Positions 41,823-51,653 are shown, counted from the stretch's first letter. The stretch is 64,000 nucleotides of DNA from UBA822 sp036336795 (GCA_036336795.1 JAYZFL010000022.1:1-64000); one strand, 5' to 3'. Program-made: numbers and translations. Notes: generated from the sequence alone by a model not told the origin.

Positions 41823-43964
41823 CTACGCTTCCCCCTCGTCCGCAGATCCCACCCCCTCATCTCCCGATGCCGCATCGTCAGCCAGTGCAGCCTTACGAGA
41901 AAGACGAAGCCGTCCCCTCTCATCGATGGAGAGAAGTTTTACCCGTGTGATGTCTCCCCTGTTCAAAACATCTTCCGTCTTCTCTACCCTTCCCTCCGCG
42001 AGTTCGGAGATGTGGCATAAGCCCTCTACACCGGGAACGATCTCGACAAAAGCGCCGAAGGAAGTCGTGTTCTTGACTGGCCCTTCATAGATCCTCCCGA
42101 CCTCAGGCTCCTGGACAATCGCCTCAACCATTTCTCGGGCACGTGCCCCCGCTTCACCCGAAACCGCCGCGATCTTCACAAGTCCGGTATCATCAATATC
42201 TATCTTCGCGCCCGACTCCTCCTGGATGGCACGGATGGTCTTGCCCTTAGGCCCAATGATGTCACCGATCTTCAATGGATTGATCTGGATACTGACGATG
42301 CGTGGCGCGTACCGTGATAGATCACTTCTCGGATCGGCAAGGACTTGGTCCATGTGATCGAGGATGTGCATTCGCGCTTGATGCGCGCGTTCAAGCGCCG
42401 TCTCCAAGATCTCGTGGGTCAAACCATCAACCTTGATATCCATCTGAATCGCGGTGACACCATCTCTGGTTCCGGCGATCTTGAAATCCATGTCGCCGAT
42501 ATGGTCCTCAATCCCAAGGATATCCGTCAATATCGCGACATCGTCGCCCTCTTTGATCAAGCCCATGGCGACTCCAGCGCACGCTGATTTCATCGGTACC
42601 CCAGCGTCCATGAGTGCCAGGGAAGCCCCGCACACGGACGCCATCGATGAGGAACCGTTTGATTCCAGAATGTCTGACACAAGCCGAATCGTATACGGAA
42701 AGTCATCGTAAGTAGGTAAGAGTGGTCGGATCGCACGTTCAGCCAGCGCCCCATGACCCTTGTCTCGCCTCGAGGGGCCTCGAAAGAACTTTACCTCTCC
42801 GACCGAGAACCCCGGGAAGTTGTAGTGCAACATGAACGACTTAGTAACTTCTTCTGCGCTGTCGATGGTGTCGATTCGCTGCTCGTCCCGTGAAGTGCCG
42901 AGCGTCGTGACTACCAACGCCTGAGTTTGACCGCGCGTAAAGAGAGCAGAGCCATGTGTACGCGGCAGGATACCCACTTCGGAGGTGATTGACCGGACCT
43001 CTTCAAGCCCGCGCCCGTCGACACGCTCTCCATGATCCAAGATTCGGCGGCGCATAGATCGCTTTTCGATCGTATCCACCACCTCTTTGACGGTTTTTTC
43101 GTGTTCTTGGTATGACTCGTTTTCCTCAACAAGTCGACTGATCACGTCTTCTTTAACAGCAGCCATCGCTTGATTACGCTCGGTCTTGTCCGGCAACATT
43201 AGAGCCTCCTCAACCCGATTCTCGGCCATTTCACTAACCTTGGCAGCGAGATCGGGATCGGGCTCGACTGGTGACCAGGTCATATCCGGAACGGTATGAC
43301 CGTCGAGAAGTTCTTTCTGTATTTCGATGAGTTCTTTGACGCCCTGATGCGCTGTTTTCAGCCCCTCTAGAATCTCAACTTCTGGCACTTCTACAGCGCC
43401 CCCCTCCACCATGAGGATGGCATCCTCCGTCCCAGAGACGACCAGGTCCACATCGGAGTACTCGAGCTGTTGAAACGTCGGGTTCAGCAGCCAAGCATTC
43501 TTGATGCGACCAATGCGCACAGTTGCCACGAGAGTATTGAACGGGATCTTGGACATATTCAGCGCCACAGAGGTCCCAAGCATAGCGAGTACGTCGGCTG
43601 CGTTCTCCTGATCTGCGCTTAGTACCAAGCAAGCAACTTGGGTGTCGTGCTTAAATCCGGACGGAAAGAGTGGCCGAATGGGACGATCTGTCATGCGGCA
43701 AGCCAGAATCGCGTTTTCACCGGGTTGCCCCTCTCGCTTGAAGAAGCCACCGGGAATTTTTCCCGCGGCGTAGCTCTTCTCCAGGTACTCAATGGTGAGG
43801 GGGAAAAAGGGAAGGTGGCTTGGGTTGTCCTGGACCGTAGCGGCACAAAGAACAGCCGTATCGCCAAACTGTACGAGGCAGGAGCCTTGTGCTAACCGGG
43901 CCATGCGCCCGAACTCAACACTCAAGGTGCGCCCTGCAAACTGGCGTTCGATTCTCTGGATCAT
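41823..43964 (-). CDS. pnp: Polyribonucleotide nucleotidyltransferase
   Basis: A phosphorolytic 3'-5' exoribonuclease of 713 residues. Two RNase PH-like domains are separated by a helical linker; the second has EVKFFRGPSRRDKGHGALAERA and DFKIAGTRDGVTAIQMDIKV. The KH domain carries IGDIIGPKGKTIRAIQEESG and the C-terminal S1 domain starts GRIYEGPVKNTTSFGAFVEI. The tail is short and acidic. The ATG at 43964 gives the standard MIQRIERQFAGR start, preceded by purine-rich GAGAGAGA. It is separated from rpsO by a structured 244-nt gap. Confidence 0.97.
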   Translation of the reverse strand: MIQRIERQFAGRTLSVEFGRMARLAQGSCLVQFGDTAVLCAATVQDNPSHLPFFPLTIEYLEKSYAAGKIPGGFFKREGQPGENAILACRMTDRPIRPLFPSGFKHDTQVACLVLSADQENAADVLAMLGTSVALNMSKIPFNTLVATVRIGRIKNAWLLNPTFQQLEYSDVDLVVSGTEDAILMVEGGAVEVPEVEILEGLKTAHQGVKELIEIQKELLDGHTVPDMTWSPVEPDPDLAAKVSEMAENRVEEALMLPDKTERNQAMAAVKEDVISRLVEENESYQEHEKTVKEVVDTIEKRSMRRRILDHGERVDGRGLEEVRSITSEVGILPRTHGSALFTRGQTQALVVTTLGTSRDEQRIDTIDSAEEVTKSFMLHYNFPGFSVGEVKFFRGPSRRDKGHGALAERAIRPLLPTYDDFPYTIRLVSDILESNGSSSMASVCGASLALMDAGVPMKSACAGVAMGLIKEGDDVAILTDILGIEDHIGDMDFKIAGTRDGVTAIQMDIKVDGLTHEILETALERAHQARMHILDHMDQVLADPRSDLSRYAPRIVSIQINPLKIGDIIGPKGKTIRAIQEESGAKIDIDDTGLVKIAAVSGEAGARAREMVEAIVQEPEVGRIYEGPVKNTTSFGAFVEIVPGVEGLCHISELAEGRVEKTEDVLNRGDITRVKLLSIDERGRLRLSRKAALADDAASGDEGVGSADEGEA

Positions 43965-44208
43965 TTCTCTCTCTTCTCTGCTATCGGGCGAACGGGACCA
44001 TCCCGTCACGCACTAAGTATCCCTTCGGAGCATTTCCGATCGGGTCTTACCAGCAGGGGTCCGAGAAGAAGATCGACCGCCGCAAACCGGGGCACGGTGT
44101 GCCCGGCCAGATGCAGCAATTTGGTTGGGCCGATTCTCCTGGCTCCTGCTGTCCAACTTGACTGCAGCGTCCCCATTCAAGGGGAAACCGCTTGATGTTC
44201 ACCACCGA
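43965..44208 (-). promoter_or_regulatory. rpsO-pnp intergenic region with stem-loops
   Basis: 244 nt without a gene. A perfect six-pair hairpin GGGCAC-GGT-GTGCCC is at 44090-44104. CAGCAGG and CCTGCTG can pair over a longer distance, and CCCC-TTGAAT-GGGG lies near the rpsO stop. None is followed by a U-run. In Enterobacteria this gap holds the pnp promoter and an RNase III hairpin for PNPase autocontrol; a similar role is possible here. Confidence 0.35.
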
Positions 44209-44469
44209 TCAGTGGCGAAGTCCCAGATCCACGATTAGCTCGCGGTATCGCTCTACGTCCGTGCGCTTCAGATACTCCAACAGGCGACGACGGCGTCCCA
44301 CCATCTTAAGGAGGCCACGGCGGCTGTGATGATCCTTCTTCTGCGCGTCAAAATGCGATCGGAGGTCGTTGATACGGGCCGTGAGGATCGCGATCTGGAC
44401 GGGAGAACTCCCGACGTCATTGTCGTGGAGTCGGTACTTCTGAATGATTTCTGCTCTATTAATCGTCAT
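44209..44469 (-). CDS. rpsO: 30S ribosomal protein S15
   Basis: 86 residues, close to the usual 88-89. HDNDVGSSPVQIAILTARINDLRSHF and KDHHSRRGLLKMVGRRRRLLEYL are the 16S-binding signatures. GGAGG lies 11 nt before the ATG. A GTG six codons earlier, within that GGAGG, is less likely. It has its own promoter-like sequence upstream and pnp downstream. Confidence 0.97.
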   Translation of the reverse strand: MTINRAEIIQKYRLHDNDVGSSPVQIAILTARINDLRSHFDAQKKDHHSRRGLLKMVGRRRRLLEYLKRTDVERYRELIVDLGLRH

Positions 44470-44521
44470 CTGTTCTTTCGCCTCCACAAGAGTCTACGCT
44501 ACGAGGGAAGCCGACCATACG

Positions 44522-44551
44522 TACTTACGAATAGCCGCTTAAGCTAGTCAA
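44522..44551 (-). promoter_or_regulatory. Candidate rpsO promoter
   Basis: TTGACT (44546-44551) and TAAGTA (44522-44527) with an 18-nt spacer lie in the 114-nt gap between ribF and rpsO, giving a leader of about 45 nt. Confidence 0.4.
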
Positions 44552-44601
44552 AAATAAAGAGAGGAACAACGGGTAACCTGCTACGCCCTCATGACTTCCG
44601 T

Positions 44602-45552
44602 TCAATCATCACGGAGGACTTTACGTGCTTGGTTCACATCTTCCCTCATTTGATGGATCAGAGCTTCGCTCGACTGAAACGGCTCAATCTCCCGTAGGTA
44701 ACGAACAAAATCTACTCTCACTTCTTCACCGTATACATCCTCATGAAAGTCGAGAAGGTGAAGCTCAATCGTAGGTGGAGACCCGCGGAAGGTCGGTCGA
44801 GGACCTAAATGCAATGCGCCATCGTAGGTACCCGACCGGACAATACCTCGCACCGCATAGATACCCGGTGGTGGGATCAACTTGCTGCCCTCTCCGCCTG
44901 CTCTCACATCCAGGTTAGCAGTTGGAAACCCCAATGCCCTACCACGCTGATCTCCACGAACAACTAACCCACGAAGTGAGTAAGGACGACCCAGGGCTTC
45001 ACTGGCTGAGACCATATCTCCGCTCAAGAGAGCTTTCCGAATTTGAGTTGATGAAATCGGTGTACCGTTTGTTTCCACGGGCTCTACGACATCGACATCG
45101 AAACCTAGTTCCTGACCCAAGATCCGTAATGTATCGACATCACCCGCTCGACCCCGTCCGAAATGGTGGTCATATCCTACAACGAGCTCACTCAAACCGA
45201 TGCGTCCAACCAGGATCTCTTCCACGAAACGACGAGGTGTATATTTGGCCAATACCTGTGTAAAGGAGAGGAATACGGCGTAGTCTAGGCCTGACTCTGC
45301 TAGGATTTCTTTTTTCTCGATGGGCGTAGTGAGCATGAGCGGAGCCAAATCGGGCTTGATGATCGTAAGAGGATGCGGGTGAAAGGTGACCAATAAACTA
45401 CGGCGGTCACTTACTTCAGCTCGACGTCGGATCTCCGAAAAAACTTCCCAGTGACCGCGGTGGATCCCGTCGAAGGTGCCGATCGTTACCACTGTGCCAC
45501 GGTCATCCCTCGGAACGCCCGGTGGGAGGGTTAGATCGACAGCATATTCCAT
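44602..45552 (-). CDS. ribF: Bifunctional riboflavin kinase / FAD synthetase
   Basis: 316 residues. The N-terminal adenylyltransferase domain has VVTIGTFDGIHRGHWEVFSEI, with the G-x-x-H-x-G-H nucleotide motif near 27-33. The C-terminal flavokinase domain has LGFPTANLDVR and GIYAVRGIV, then YGEEVRVDFVRYLREIEPF. It makes FMN and FAD. The ATG at 45552 is chosen; a GTG two codons earlier overlaps the truB stop (GTGA) and is equally possible. It closes the nusA-infB-rbfA-truB-ribF series. Confidence 0.95.
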   Translation of the reverse strand: MEYAVDLTLPPGVPRDDRGTVVTIGTFDGIHRGHWEVFSEIRRRAEVSDRRSLLVTFHPHPLTIIKPDLAPLMLTTPIEKKEILAESGLDYAVFLSFTQVLAKYTPRRFVEEILVGRIGLSELVVGYDHHFGRGRAGDVDTLRILGQELGFDVDVVEPVETNGTPISSTQIRKALLSGDMVSASEALGRPYSLRGLVVRGDQRGRALGFPTANLDVRAGGEGSKLIPPPGIYAVRGIVRSGTYDGALHLGPRPTFRGSPPTIELHLLDFHEDVYGEEVRVDFVRYLREIEPFQSSEALIHQMREDVNQARKVLRDD

Positions 45553-45554
45553 AA

Positions 45555-46469
45555 TCACTGTGGCGGCCCCATAAGAATTTTTCTGGGAGCCAACTGGTCA
45601 TCCCTCACTTCTGCTATTCCGAGAAAGCCTGTTTCGTCCATAATCCCGATGGGCGGTCCCGATTCTAGCTCCATATCCGGCAACGGAATCGACCCACCAT
45701 GTCGCAACCTCTCGGCCGACTCTTCTGGCACTCGGACCATTTGGAGATGATCAAGGGCTTCAGTAAGGTCGATCCATTGTTCAGGATCCGGCACATAACC
45801 CTGCTGTAACTCACTCGCGGATATCGCATGCTCCACCGAGAGATGGCCTACGGATGTCCGACGTAGGGCCGTAAGATGAGCCCCCACACTCAATCGGTCA
45901 CCTAGGTCCCGTGCCAACGCCCGGATGTAGGTTCCAGCCGAGCACGCCACCTCGAATGTGACTTCGGGTGGATTGTAACCAGTGACCTGAATCCTGGAGA
46001 TCTCAACCTCGACGGGAGCAAGTTCGACCGTCTCTCCCCGGCGCGCCTTCTTATACATAGGCTCTCCATTGACTTTTTTTGCGGAGAACTGCGGGGGTAC
46101 CTGTTGTATTCGACCCAAGAACCCCGATAGCTCTTCCTCAATCTCATCAAGGGTAGGCAGGCGTGGAGTCTGCGCCGCCTCCAGCACCCGGCCCCGTGCA
46201 TCATGTGTATCCGTACTGATTCCCAAGAGAGCCCGTGCTGAATAGACCTTGGGTAGCCCGGAAAGATATTCCGACAGCCGCGTCGCTGGTCCTACCAGGA
46301 GAACCAGTAGTCCGGACGCAAACGGATCCAGCGTTCCCGTGTGCCCGATCCGCCGAACACGGAGAGATCTCCGAGCCCTTACGACGAGGCCATGAGAGCT
46401 GGGCCCCACAGGTTTGTCTACCAAAAGAGCTGCACCACGCTCCGGAACATTCCCGAGGTCAGTCGTCAC
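45555..46469 (-). CDS. truB: tRNA pseudouridine(55) synthase
   Basis: 304 residues making pseudouridine 55 in the T loop of tRNAs. LVDKPVGPSSHGLV, the catalytic motif HTGTLDPFASGLL (Asp of GTLDP), and YSARALLGISTDTHDARG are typical. RIQQVPPQFSAKKVNGEPMYKKAR is also present, and a PUA-like tail follows. It overlaps rbfA by 11 nt. Confidence 0.95.
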   Translation of the reverse strand: MTTDLGNVPERGAALLVDKPVGPSSHGLVVRARRSLRVRRIGHTGTLDPFASGLLVLLVGPATRLSEYLSGLPKVYSARALLGISTDTHDARGRVLEAAQTPRLPTLDEIEEELSGFLGRIQQVPPQFSAKKVNGEPMYKKARRGETVELAPVEVEISRIQVTGYNPPEVTFEVACSAGTYIRALARDLGDRLSVGAHLTALRRTSVGHLSVEHAISASELQQGYVPDPEQWIDLTEALDHLQMVRVPEESAERLRHGGSIPLPDMELESGPPIGIMDETGFLGIAEVRDDQLAPRKILMGPPQ

Positions 46470-46854
46470 TCTCCTCCATCCCTCTCGAAGAACTACTTGA
46501 GGTACCCTCTTCGGTGCAGCTAATCTCGTTCAGGATCTCTTCAATCCGGCTTGCCTGGACGAGGGTGTCGTCTTCGACAAAGCGCAACTCAGGCACACGT
46601 CGAATATGAAGTGTGCCCCCGAGCACTCGTTTGATGAAGTTCGATGCCGCGTCAAGTCCTTTGAGAGCCTCCACACGTTCTTTTTCATCGCCGGCGACAC
46701 TAACATAGACCCGAGCGAGCCAAAGGTCGGACGTGACTTCGACACCGGTAACGGTCACCTCCCTAACCCTCGGGTCACGAACATCCCGGTGAAGAATTTC
46801 GGCGATCTCCCGCCGGAACTGTTCATTCAGACGGACAATGCGTCTATTGGGCAT
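46459..46854 (-). CDS. rbfA: Ribosome-binding factor A
   Basis: A 131-residue KH-type factor for 30S maturation and cold adaptation. RLNEQFRREIAEILHRDVRDPRV and the KH core LARVYVSVAGDEKERVEALKGL with ASNFIKRVLGGTLHIRRVPELRFVED fit the family. The C-terminus is acidic and Ser-rich (SSSSSRGMEESDD). It lies between ylxP and truB. Confidence 0.95.
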   Translation of the reverse strand: MPNRRIVRLNEQFRREIAEILHRDVRDPRVREVTVTGVEVTSDLWLARVYVSVAGDEKERVEALKGLDAASNFIKRVLGGTLHIRRVPELRFVEDDTLVQASRIEEILNEISCTEEGTSSSSSRGMEESDD

Positions 46855-46893
46855 GATTATACCGAAACATACGGCATACGGCGCAAAATAGAT

Positions 46894-47175
46894 TCAGAAG
46901 AGTTCTCTCCTGCTCGAGAGAATAACCACTCGAGCTTCCCCTTCGAGCATCCTGTCCACCCGCGACAGAACAGACTCGGTGAGCTTTCCGTCGCTTGCTA
47001 CTAGTGCGATGCTGAGCTCAGCGCGATTCCAGACGTCCTGATAGGCAGTCTCGGCCACGGAGACATTGAACCGAGAGCGGAGACGATCCTTCAGTGACTT
47101 GACCACCCTGCGCTTGTCTTTGAGCGACAGGCACTCCGGGAGAGCGAGTTCCCACGAACACCCTGCGACGGGCAT
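46894..47175 (-). CDS. ylxP: YlxP-like protein (DUF503)
   Basis: 93 residues beginning MPVAGCSWELALPECLSLKDKRRVVKSL and containing RSRFNVSVAETAYQDVWNRAEL, the typical DUF503 pattern with SLKDKR. It is a small alpha-beta protein found between infB and rbfA in many bacteria; its function is unsettled, and RNA or ribosome association is suspected. The ATG at 47175 gives the family length and follows the infB stop by 35 nt. Confidence 0.9.
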   Translation of the reverse strand: MPVAGCSWELALPECLSLKDKRRVVKSLKDRLRSRFNVSVAETAYQDVWNRAELSIALVASDGKLTESVLSRVDRMLEGEARVVILSSRRELF

Positions 47176-47210
47176 GTCGTCCCTCCCGTTCGGCGGAATT
47201 TCCCAGGAAG

Positions 47211-49865
47211 CTAGCTCGTAGCTCCAGCAAGCGTCCGAGCAACTTCGTCGACCTTGTAGCACTCGATCAGATCACCGACCTTGATGTCGTTGAAGTTAGC
47301 GATTCCGATACCGCACTCGAAGCCTTCCCGAACTTCCTTGGCATCGTCCTTGAAGCGCTTCAGTGAGGCAAGCTCACCCTCGTACGTGACGATGCCCTCC
47401 CGAACAAGACGCGCGTTAGCTTTCCGGTCAATCACTCCGTCGATGACATGGCACCCGCCGATGGTTCCGACTTTACTTATCTTGAACACTTCCCGGACTT
47501 CAGCGGCCCCGAGGATTTGCTCCTTACGCTCAGGCGTCAACATTCCTTCCAGAGCAGTCCGGATCTCGTCCACTCCCTCATAGATCACATCGTAGACACG
47601 AATTTCCACCCCATCCCTCTCCGCTTGTTTGCGAGCACTGGTCGCGGGCCGGACTCGAAAACCGATGATGACCGCACCGGATGTAGACGCAAGTAACACA
47701 TCTTCTTCGTTAATCGCGCCGACCGCCCGATGAACAATATTAACTTTGACCTCATCAGTCCCTAGATGCTCTAAGGCGTCTGAGAGGGCCTGCACAGATC
47801 CATCCACATCGGCTTTGATGATGAGCGGCAGGGCATCGGCTTCCCCTTTCTGAAGCAAACCGGAAAATTCGCCTAGTTTGACGCCCCGCTCTTTGATGCG
47901 AAGCTGTTTCTCCCGATCCAAGCGCATACGACTCTGAGCAACCTCACTCGCCTTGTCCGCAACCATGACCTGAAAAGCATCTCCACCTTGAGGGACCCCC
48001 GCGGTTCCCAGCAGCTGCACCGGAATCCCCGGCCCAGCTTCGTCCAAATTGTTTCCCCGCTCGTCTAGCATGGCTCGTATCCGGCCTTCGTACCGGCCCA
48101 CAACAAAAGCGTCACCCACACGAAGTGTGCCTCTTTCCACAAGCACAGACACAACTGGGCCCTTTCCAACGTCTAGCTGAGCCTCGATAACCGAACCGAC
48201 AGCGGCACGATTGGGATTCGCCTTCAGCTCCAACAACTCCGCTTGGAGGAGGACTTTCTCAAGTAGATCGTCGACACCCTCACCAGTCTTTGCGGAGATG
48301 TCCGCGCTCAAGACGTCACCACCGAAGTCTTCGACTTGGACCTCCTGTTGCAGCAATTCTTGTTTTACCTTGACTGGATCAGCTGTCCCGAGATCACACT
48401 TGTTGACCGCTACGACAATCGGGACATTGGCGTTCCGGGCATGACTGATCGCCTCCTTGGTCTGCGGCATAACCGAGTCGTCAGCCGCGACCACAAGGAT
48501 TACGAGATCAGTCACTTCTGCTCCACGAGCACGCATAGCTGTGAAAGCCGAGTGGCCCGGTGTGTCCAGGAAAGTGATCGTCCGGCCGTTTTCCAGCTCT
48601 ACGTGATAAGCACCGATGTGCTGAGTGATCCCCCCTGACTCTCCCGCAACCACGTTCGAGCTACGGATAAAGTCCAGGAGAAGTGTTTTTCCGTGATCAA
48701 CGTGCCCCATGACAGTCACAACCGGTGACCGCGGTTCCAGATCTTCGGGCGCGTCCTCTTCCACTTCCTCCTCGTCGGGCACACTGTATTCCTCTTCTCG
48801 GATAGCAGTAAATCCGAATCCATCGAGAAGAAGCTCAATGTGATCGAAATCTAAGCGCTGATTGATCGTAACCATGAGGCCGAGATCCTTGAATGCCGAT
48901 CCGATGATCTCCGTCGATGACACATCGACCAAATCCGACAGTTCGGAAATGGTAAGGAATTCGTTAACACGTACTGTCTTACGCTCTCGCTCTTCCTCTT
49001 GACGTGCCTCTTCCTGCGCGGCTTCCTGGTCCTCTTTTGATGGGGAAGCTCCTTTTCGGCGACGCTTCTTACCTCCCCCCTTTAGCTCCGCCATCACTCT
49101 CTGGACATTTTCTTGGACAGCGCTTTGATCCACCCGCTGTCTCTTCTTTCCTTTGCGTTTCTTTCTGAGGTTGCGTTGACCGTCAGCCGTGTAACCCTCT
49201 GCCTGTATTCGGACTTGACCCGCCGCACCGGTGGAGGGGGCAGCAGACTTAGGCCGCCGAATAACGCGGGCAAGACCCTCCGGTACACCCTGACGAACCG
49301 GCTGTGGCGTCTCTCCCGAGCGAGGATCAGACTCTGGAAGTAACTGCTCACCCACAGGTTCGGCCACCACTTGTTCGGGGGGTGCATCTTCGAGGTTAGG
49401 TGCCGCCGATACGCCCTCCTCCTCTATGGTGCCTAAAGGCTCTTTGTGCAGGATCTCGCCAGTCGATTTTACAGACTCCAACTCCTCTTTCGACTCGGGC
49501 TCAGACCTCTCTATTTCTTCAACCGCCCCCACCTCCGCCACTTCCTCCTCAACTGCTTCTATGACCTCCACAACAGGCTCTTCATCGTCCTGCAGTTCGA
49601 CTTCTGGCTCCGGTTCCGCCGGGGGCTGGCGGCGGCGGCGCCTTCCAGCAGTGGGCTTGGCCTCTTCCATCACCGCTTCAATCGCCTCGGCGCTATCCTT
49701 TCCCCCACTCCGTCGCTCACGTTCGAGACGGGCCAGAATACGGGAAACATCACCGTCGCTCATGGGAGCTTCTTCATCGGAGACGGAGATCCGAAGCATT
49801 CTCAAGAGGTTCAACAATACGTCTGATGAAACGCCGAGGTCTCTAGCTAGCTCTATGACCCTCAT
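47211..49865 (-). CDS. infB: Translation initiation factor IF-2
   Basis: 884 residues. The IF2-N domain (VIELARDLGVSSDVLLNLLRML) is followed by a long low-complexity acidic then basic linker (about 55-290: Glu/Pro/Val-rich, then KKRKGKKRQR). A second N-domain is near 300-355. The G domain has G1 GHVDHGKT at 387-394, GGITQHIGAYHV, DTPGHSAF and NKCDL. The C-terminal domains bind fMet-tRNA. It recruits initiator tRNA to the 30S subunit. It lies between the ylxQ-like gene and ylxP. Confidence 0.97.
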   Translation of the reverse strand: MRVIELARDLGVSSDVLLNLLRMLRISVSDEEAPMSDGDVSRILARLERERRSGGKDSAEAIEAVMEEAKPTAGRRRRRQPPAEPEPEVELQDDEEPVVEVIEAVEEEVAEVGAVEEIERSEPESKEELESVKSTGEILHKEPLGTIEEEGVSAAPNLEDAPPEQVVAEPVGEQLLPESDPRSGETPQPVRQGVPEGLARVIRRPKSAAPSTGAAGQVRIQAEGYTADGQRNLRKKRKGKKRQRVDQSAVQENVQRVMAELKGGGKKRRRKGASPSKEDQEAAQEEARQEEERERKTVRVNEFLTISELSDLVDVSSTEIIGSAFKDLGLMVTINQRLDFDHIELLLDGFGFTAIREEEYSVPDEEEVEEDAPEDLEPRSPVVTVMGHVDHGKTLLLDFIRSSNVVAGESGGITQHIGAYHVELENGRTITFLDTPGHSAFTAMRARGAEVTDLVILVVAADDSVMPQTKEAISHARNANVPIVVAVNKCDLGTADPVKVKQELLQQEVQVEDFGGDVLSADISAKTGEGVDDLLEKVLLQAELLELKANPNRAAVGSVIEAQLDVGKGPVVSVLVERGTLRVGDAFVVGRYEGRIRAMLDERGNNLDEAGPGIPVQLLGTAGVPQGGDAFQVMVADKASEVAQSRMRLDREKQLRIKERGVKLGEFSGLLQKGEADALPLIIKADVDGSVQALSDALEHLGTDEVKVNIVHRAVGAINEEDVLLASTSGAVIIGFRVRPATSARKQAERDGVEIRVYDVIYEGVDEIRTALEGMLTPERKEQILGAAEVREVFKISKVGTIGGCHVIDGVIDRKANARLVREGIVTYEGELASLKRFKDDAKEVREGFECGIGIANFNDIKVGDLIECYKVDEVARTLAGATS

Positions 49866-49903
49866 GCGCTTCGACTACCTCCACTTCTCACAACGAATGC
49901 CAA

Positions 49904-50224
49904 TCATCGAATCGATCTTATCTGAGTGACGAACTGGTGTGCCAATCCTTTGTCCGTAACCGCCACTGCGGACACGGGTGCAGTGCCAACCGCCTTCCCT
50001 AACTCTCGGCGGGTCCCTAGGATGGCATTTGGCGTGACTCGATGACGCAACAACTTCATTACTTTTTCTCTCTGTCCCTCTGCCGCATCTCGTGCAAGCA
50101 GTACCAAAAAAGCCCGTCCATCTAAGACAGCTCGACGGGTCGACTCAATCCCATGCTCGAGCACACCGGCTCGCCTCGCGAGGCCCAAAAGGGCGAAGGA
50201 GCTACTCCCTGGTGTCATCTTCAT
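49904..50224 (-). CDS. ylxQ: L7Ae/YlxQ-like RNA-binding protein
   Basis: 106 residues. ALLGLARRAGVLEHGIESTRRAV and AFLVLLARDAAEGQREKVMKLLRHR fit the L7Ae/L30e/YlxQ fold that binds kink-turn RNA. It overlaps the nusA 3' end by 23 nt and precedes infB by 38 nt, which is the usual place of ylxQ. The ylxR gene normally next to it is absent. The exact role is unknown. Confidence 0.85.
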   Translation of the reverse strand: MKMTPGSSSFALLGLARRAGVLEHGIESTRRAVLDGRAFLVLLARDAAEGQREKVMKLLRHRVTPNAILGTRRELGKAVGTAPVSAVAVTDKGLAHQFVTQIRSIR

Positions 50225-51653
50225 CGTTTACTGAGTCGATCGAATGTTCGGTTTCGCCGGTGGCGGGACTAAGTTCTTCCGCCTTCACTTCCGTTGTCGA
50301 TACTGGAAGCGCACTGTCGGCTGTCGAGGCACCTGATTCCTCTTTTAGATCGCCCTCCCCAGCGACAACCGTGAGCTCATCGATCAAGGATACAAGTTGG
50401 TCGGCTTCCTTCTCACCCACACCTTCGATGGTTAAGAATTCGTTCCGACTAAAGTCGATGATCTGGAGAAATGTACTGTAGCCTGCCTCGCCCAGTGCAG
50501 CGAGGGTACTTTCACTAAGATCGAGCTCAAAGAGAGAGAAATCCGATGTTTCATAAGAGTCGCCAGGGGATTCGCGCTTGAAGAGAGACAAGTCGGCTCC
50601 GAGCTCAAGCCACTCCTTCGAGCCATATAGATCAATTTGCCAGCCGATCAACTGGGAAGCGAGCCGCACGTTCTGGCCGTTGCGGCCAATCGCGAGTGAA
50701 AGTTGATCTTCATCTACTATAGCTGTAATTACTCGGCGGTCAGGATCACTCATGACCTTGGACACTTTTGCCGGGGCGAGCGAACGGCGGGCAAACACCT
50801 CTGGTTCCGCATGCCATGGTACGATATCGATACGCTCTCCCTCCAACTCTTGGACCACAGCCTGGACTCTTGAACCACGGAGACCCACACAGGCACCCAC
50901 AGGATCGATAGACTCGTCACGACTGTAAACCGCAATCTTTGTCCTCCCACCCACTTCCCTCGCTATTTCCTTGATGTCGACGATGCCTTGATGTATCTCA
51001 GGAACTTCGAGATAGAACAATGCACCGACAAAGCCAGGTGCTCCTCGGGACAAAATCAGACGAGGACCCTTAGGTGTCTCCTCCAACTTCTTGAGTACAC
51101 ACCGGATCGGGTCGCCCTGCCGGAACCTCTCTCGTGGGTTCTGTTCCTTCCACGGAACAATCGCATCGGCGTTTGGAGAGCGATTTAGCATGACCACGAT
51201 CTTGCCACGCTCAATCTGTTGTACCTCTCCCGAAAGAAGCTTTCCAACTTGATCCGTGTATTCATCCCGAATTCGGTCCCGCTCATTCTCACGTACAAGC
51301 TGGACGATCCGTTGCTTAACCGCCGCTACGGCATTGCGTCCGAAGTCTTCGAAGTCCACTGGGATCTCCATAACATCACCCACTTCGAACCCGTCGTCGT
51401 CCCAACGTGCTTCCTCGATACTGATTTCCGAAGAGGGATCTTCGACATCTTCGACTACTCGACGAAGAACAACAATGTCGAAACCACCAGAGGTGTCGTC
51501 GATATTGATCTCCGCCTGAACGTTAGGCCCATGAATTCGTGAGAGACCGGCCATGATCCCATCTTTGAGGAGGTCGCTCACCTCATCGGGTGAGAGATTC
51601 TTCGTCGCGGCAATATCTTGGAAAGCTGCGATGATCGGGCCAGCATCACTCAT
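50202..51653 (-). CDS. nusA: Transcription termination/antitermination protein NusA
   Basis: 483 residues. The N-terminal RNAP-binding domain is followed by an S1 domain (about 135-200, DQVGKLLSGEVQQIERGKIVVMLN) and two KH domains (GACVGLRGSRVQAVVQEL, LSLAIGRNGQNVRLASQL). A helix-hairpin-helix follows (LAALGEAGYSTFLQII, TIEGVGEKEADQLVSLI). The tail is acidic. It modulates pausing and termination. It lies 22 nt after rimP. The terminator-like leader upstream of rimP could serve autoregulation. Confidence 0.96.
   Translation of the reverse strand: MSDAGPIIAAFQDIAATKNLSPDEVSDLLKDGIMAGLSRIHGPNVQAEINIDDTSGGFDIVVLRRVVEDVEDPSSEISIEEARWDDDGFEVGDVMEIPVDFEDFGRNAVAAVKQRIVQLVRENERDRIRDEYTDQVGKLLSGEVQQIERGKIVVMLNRSPNADAIVPWKEQNPRERFRQGDPIRCVLKKLEETPKGPRLILSRGAPGFVGALFYLEVPEIHQGIVDIKEIAREVGGRTKIAVYSRDESIDPVGACVGLRGSRVQAVVQELEGERIDIVPWHAEPEVFARRSLAPAKVSKVMSDPDRRVITAIVDEDQLSLAIGRNGQNVRLASQLIGWQIDLYGSKEWLELGADLSLFKRESPGDSYETSDFSLFELDLSESTLAALGEAGYSTFLQIIDFSRNEFLTIEGVGEKEADQLVSLIDELTVVAGEGDLKEESGASTADSALPVSTTEVKAEELSPATGETEHSIDSVNDEDDTRE

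Noticed and set aside
49113..49929. Long plus-strand frames opposite infB
   Set aside because: They are mirror frames of the low-complexity acidic linker of IF-2 (Ser/Thr-rich), without starts or motifs.
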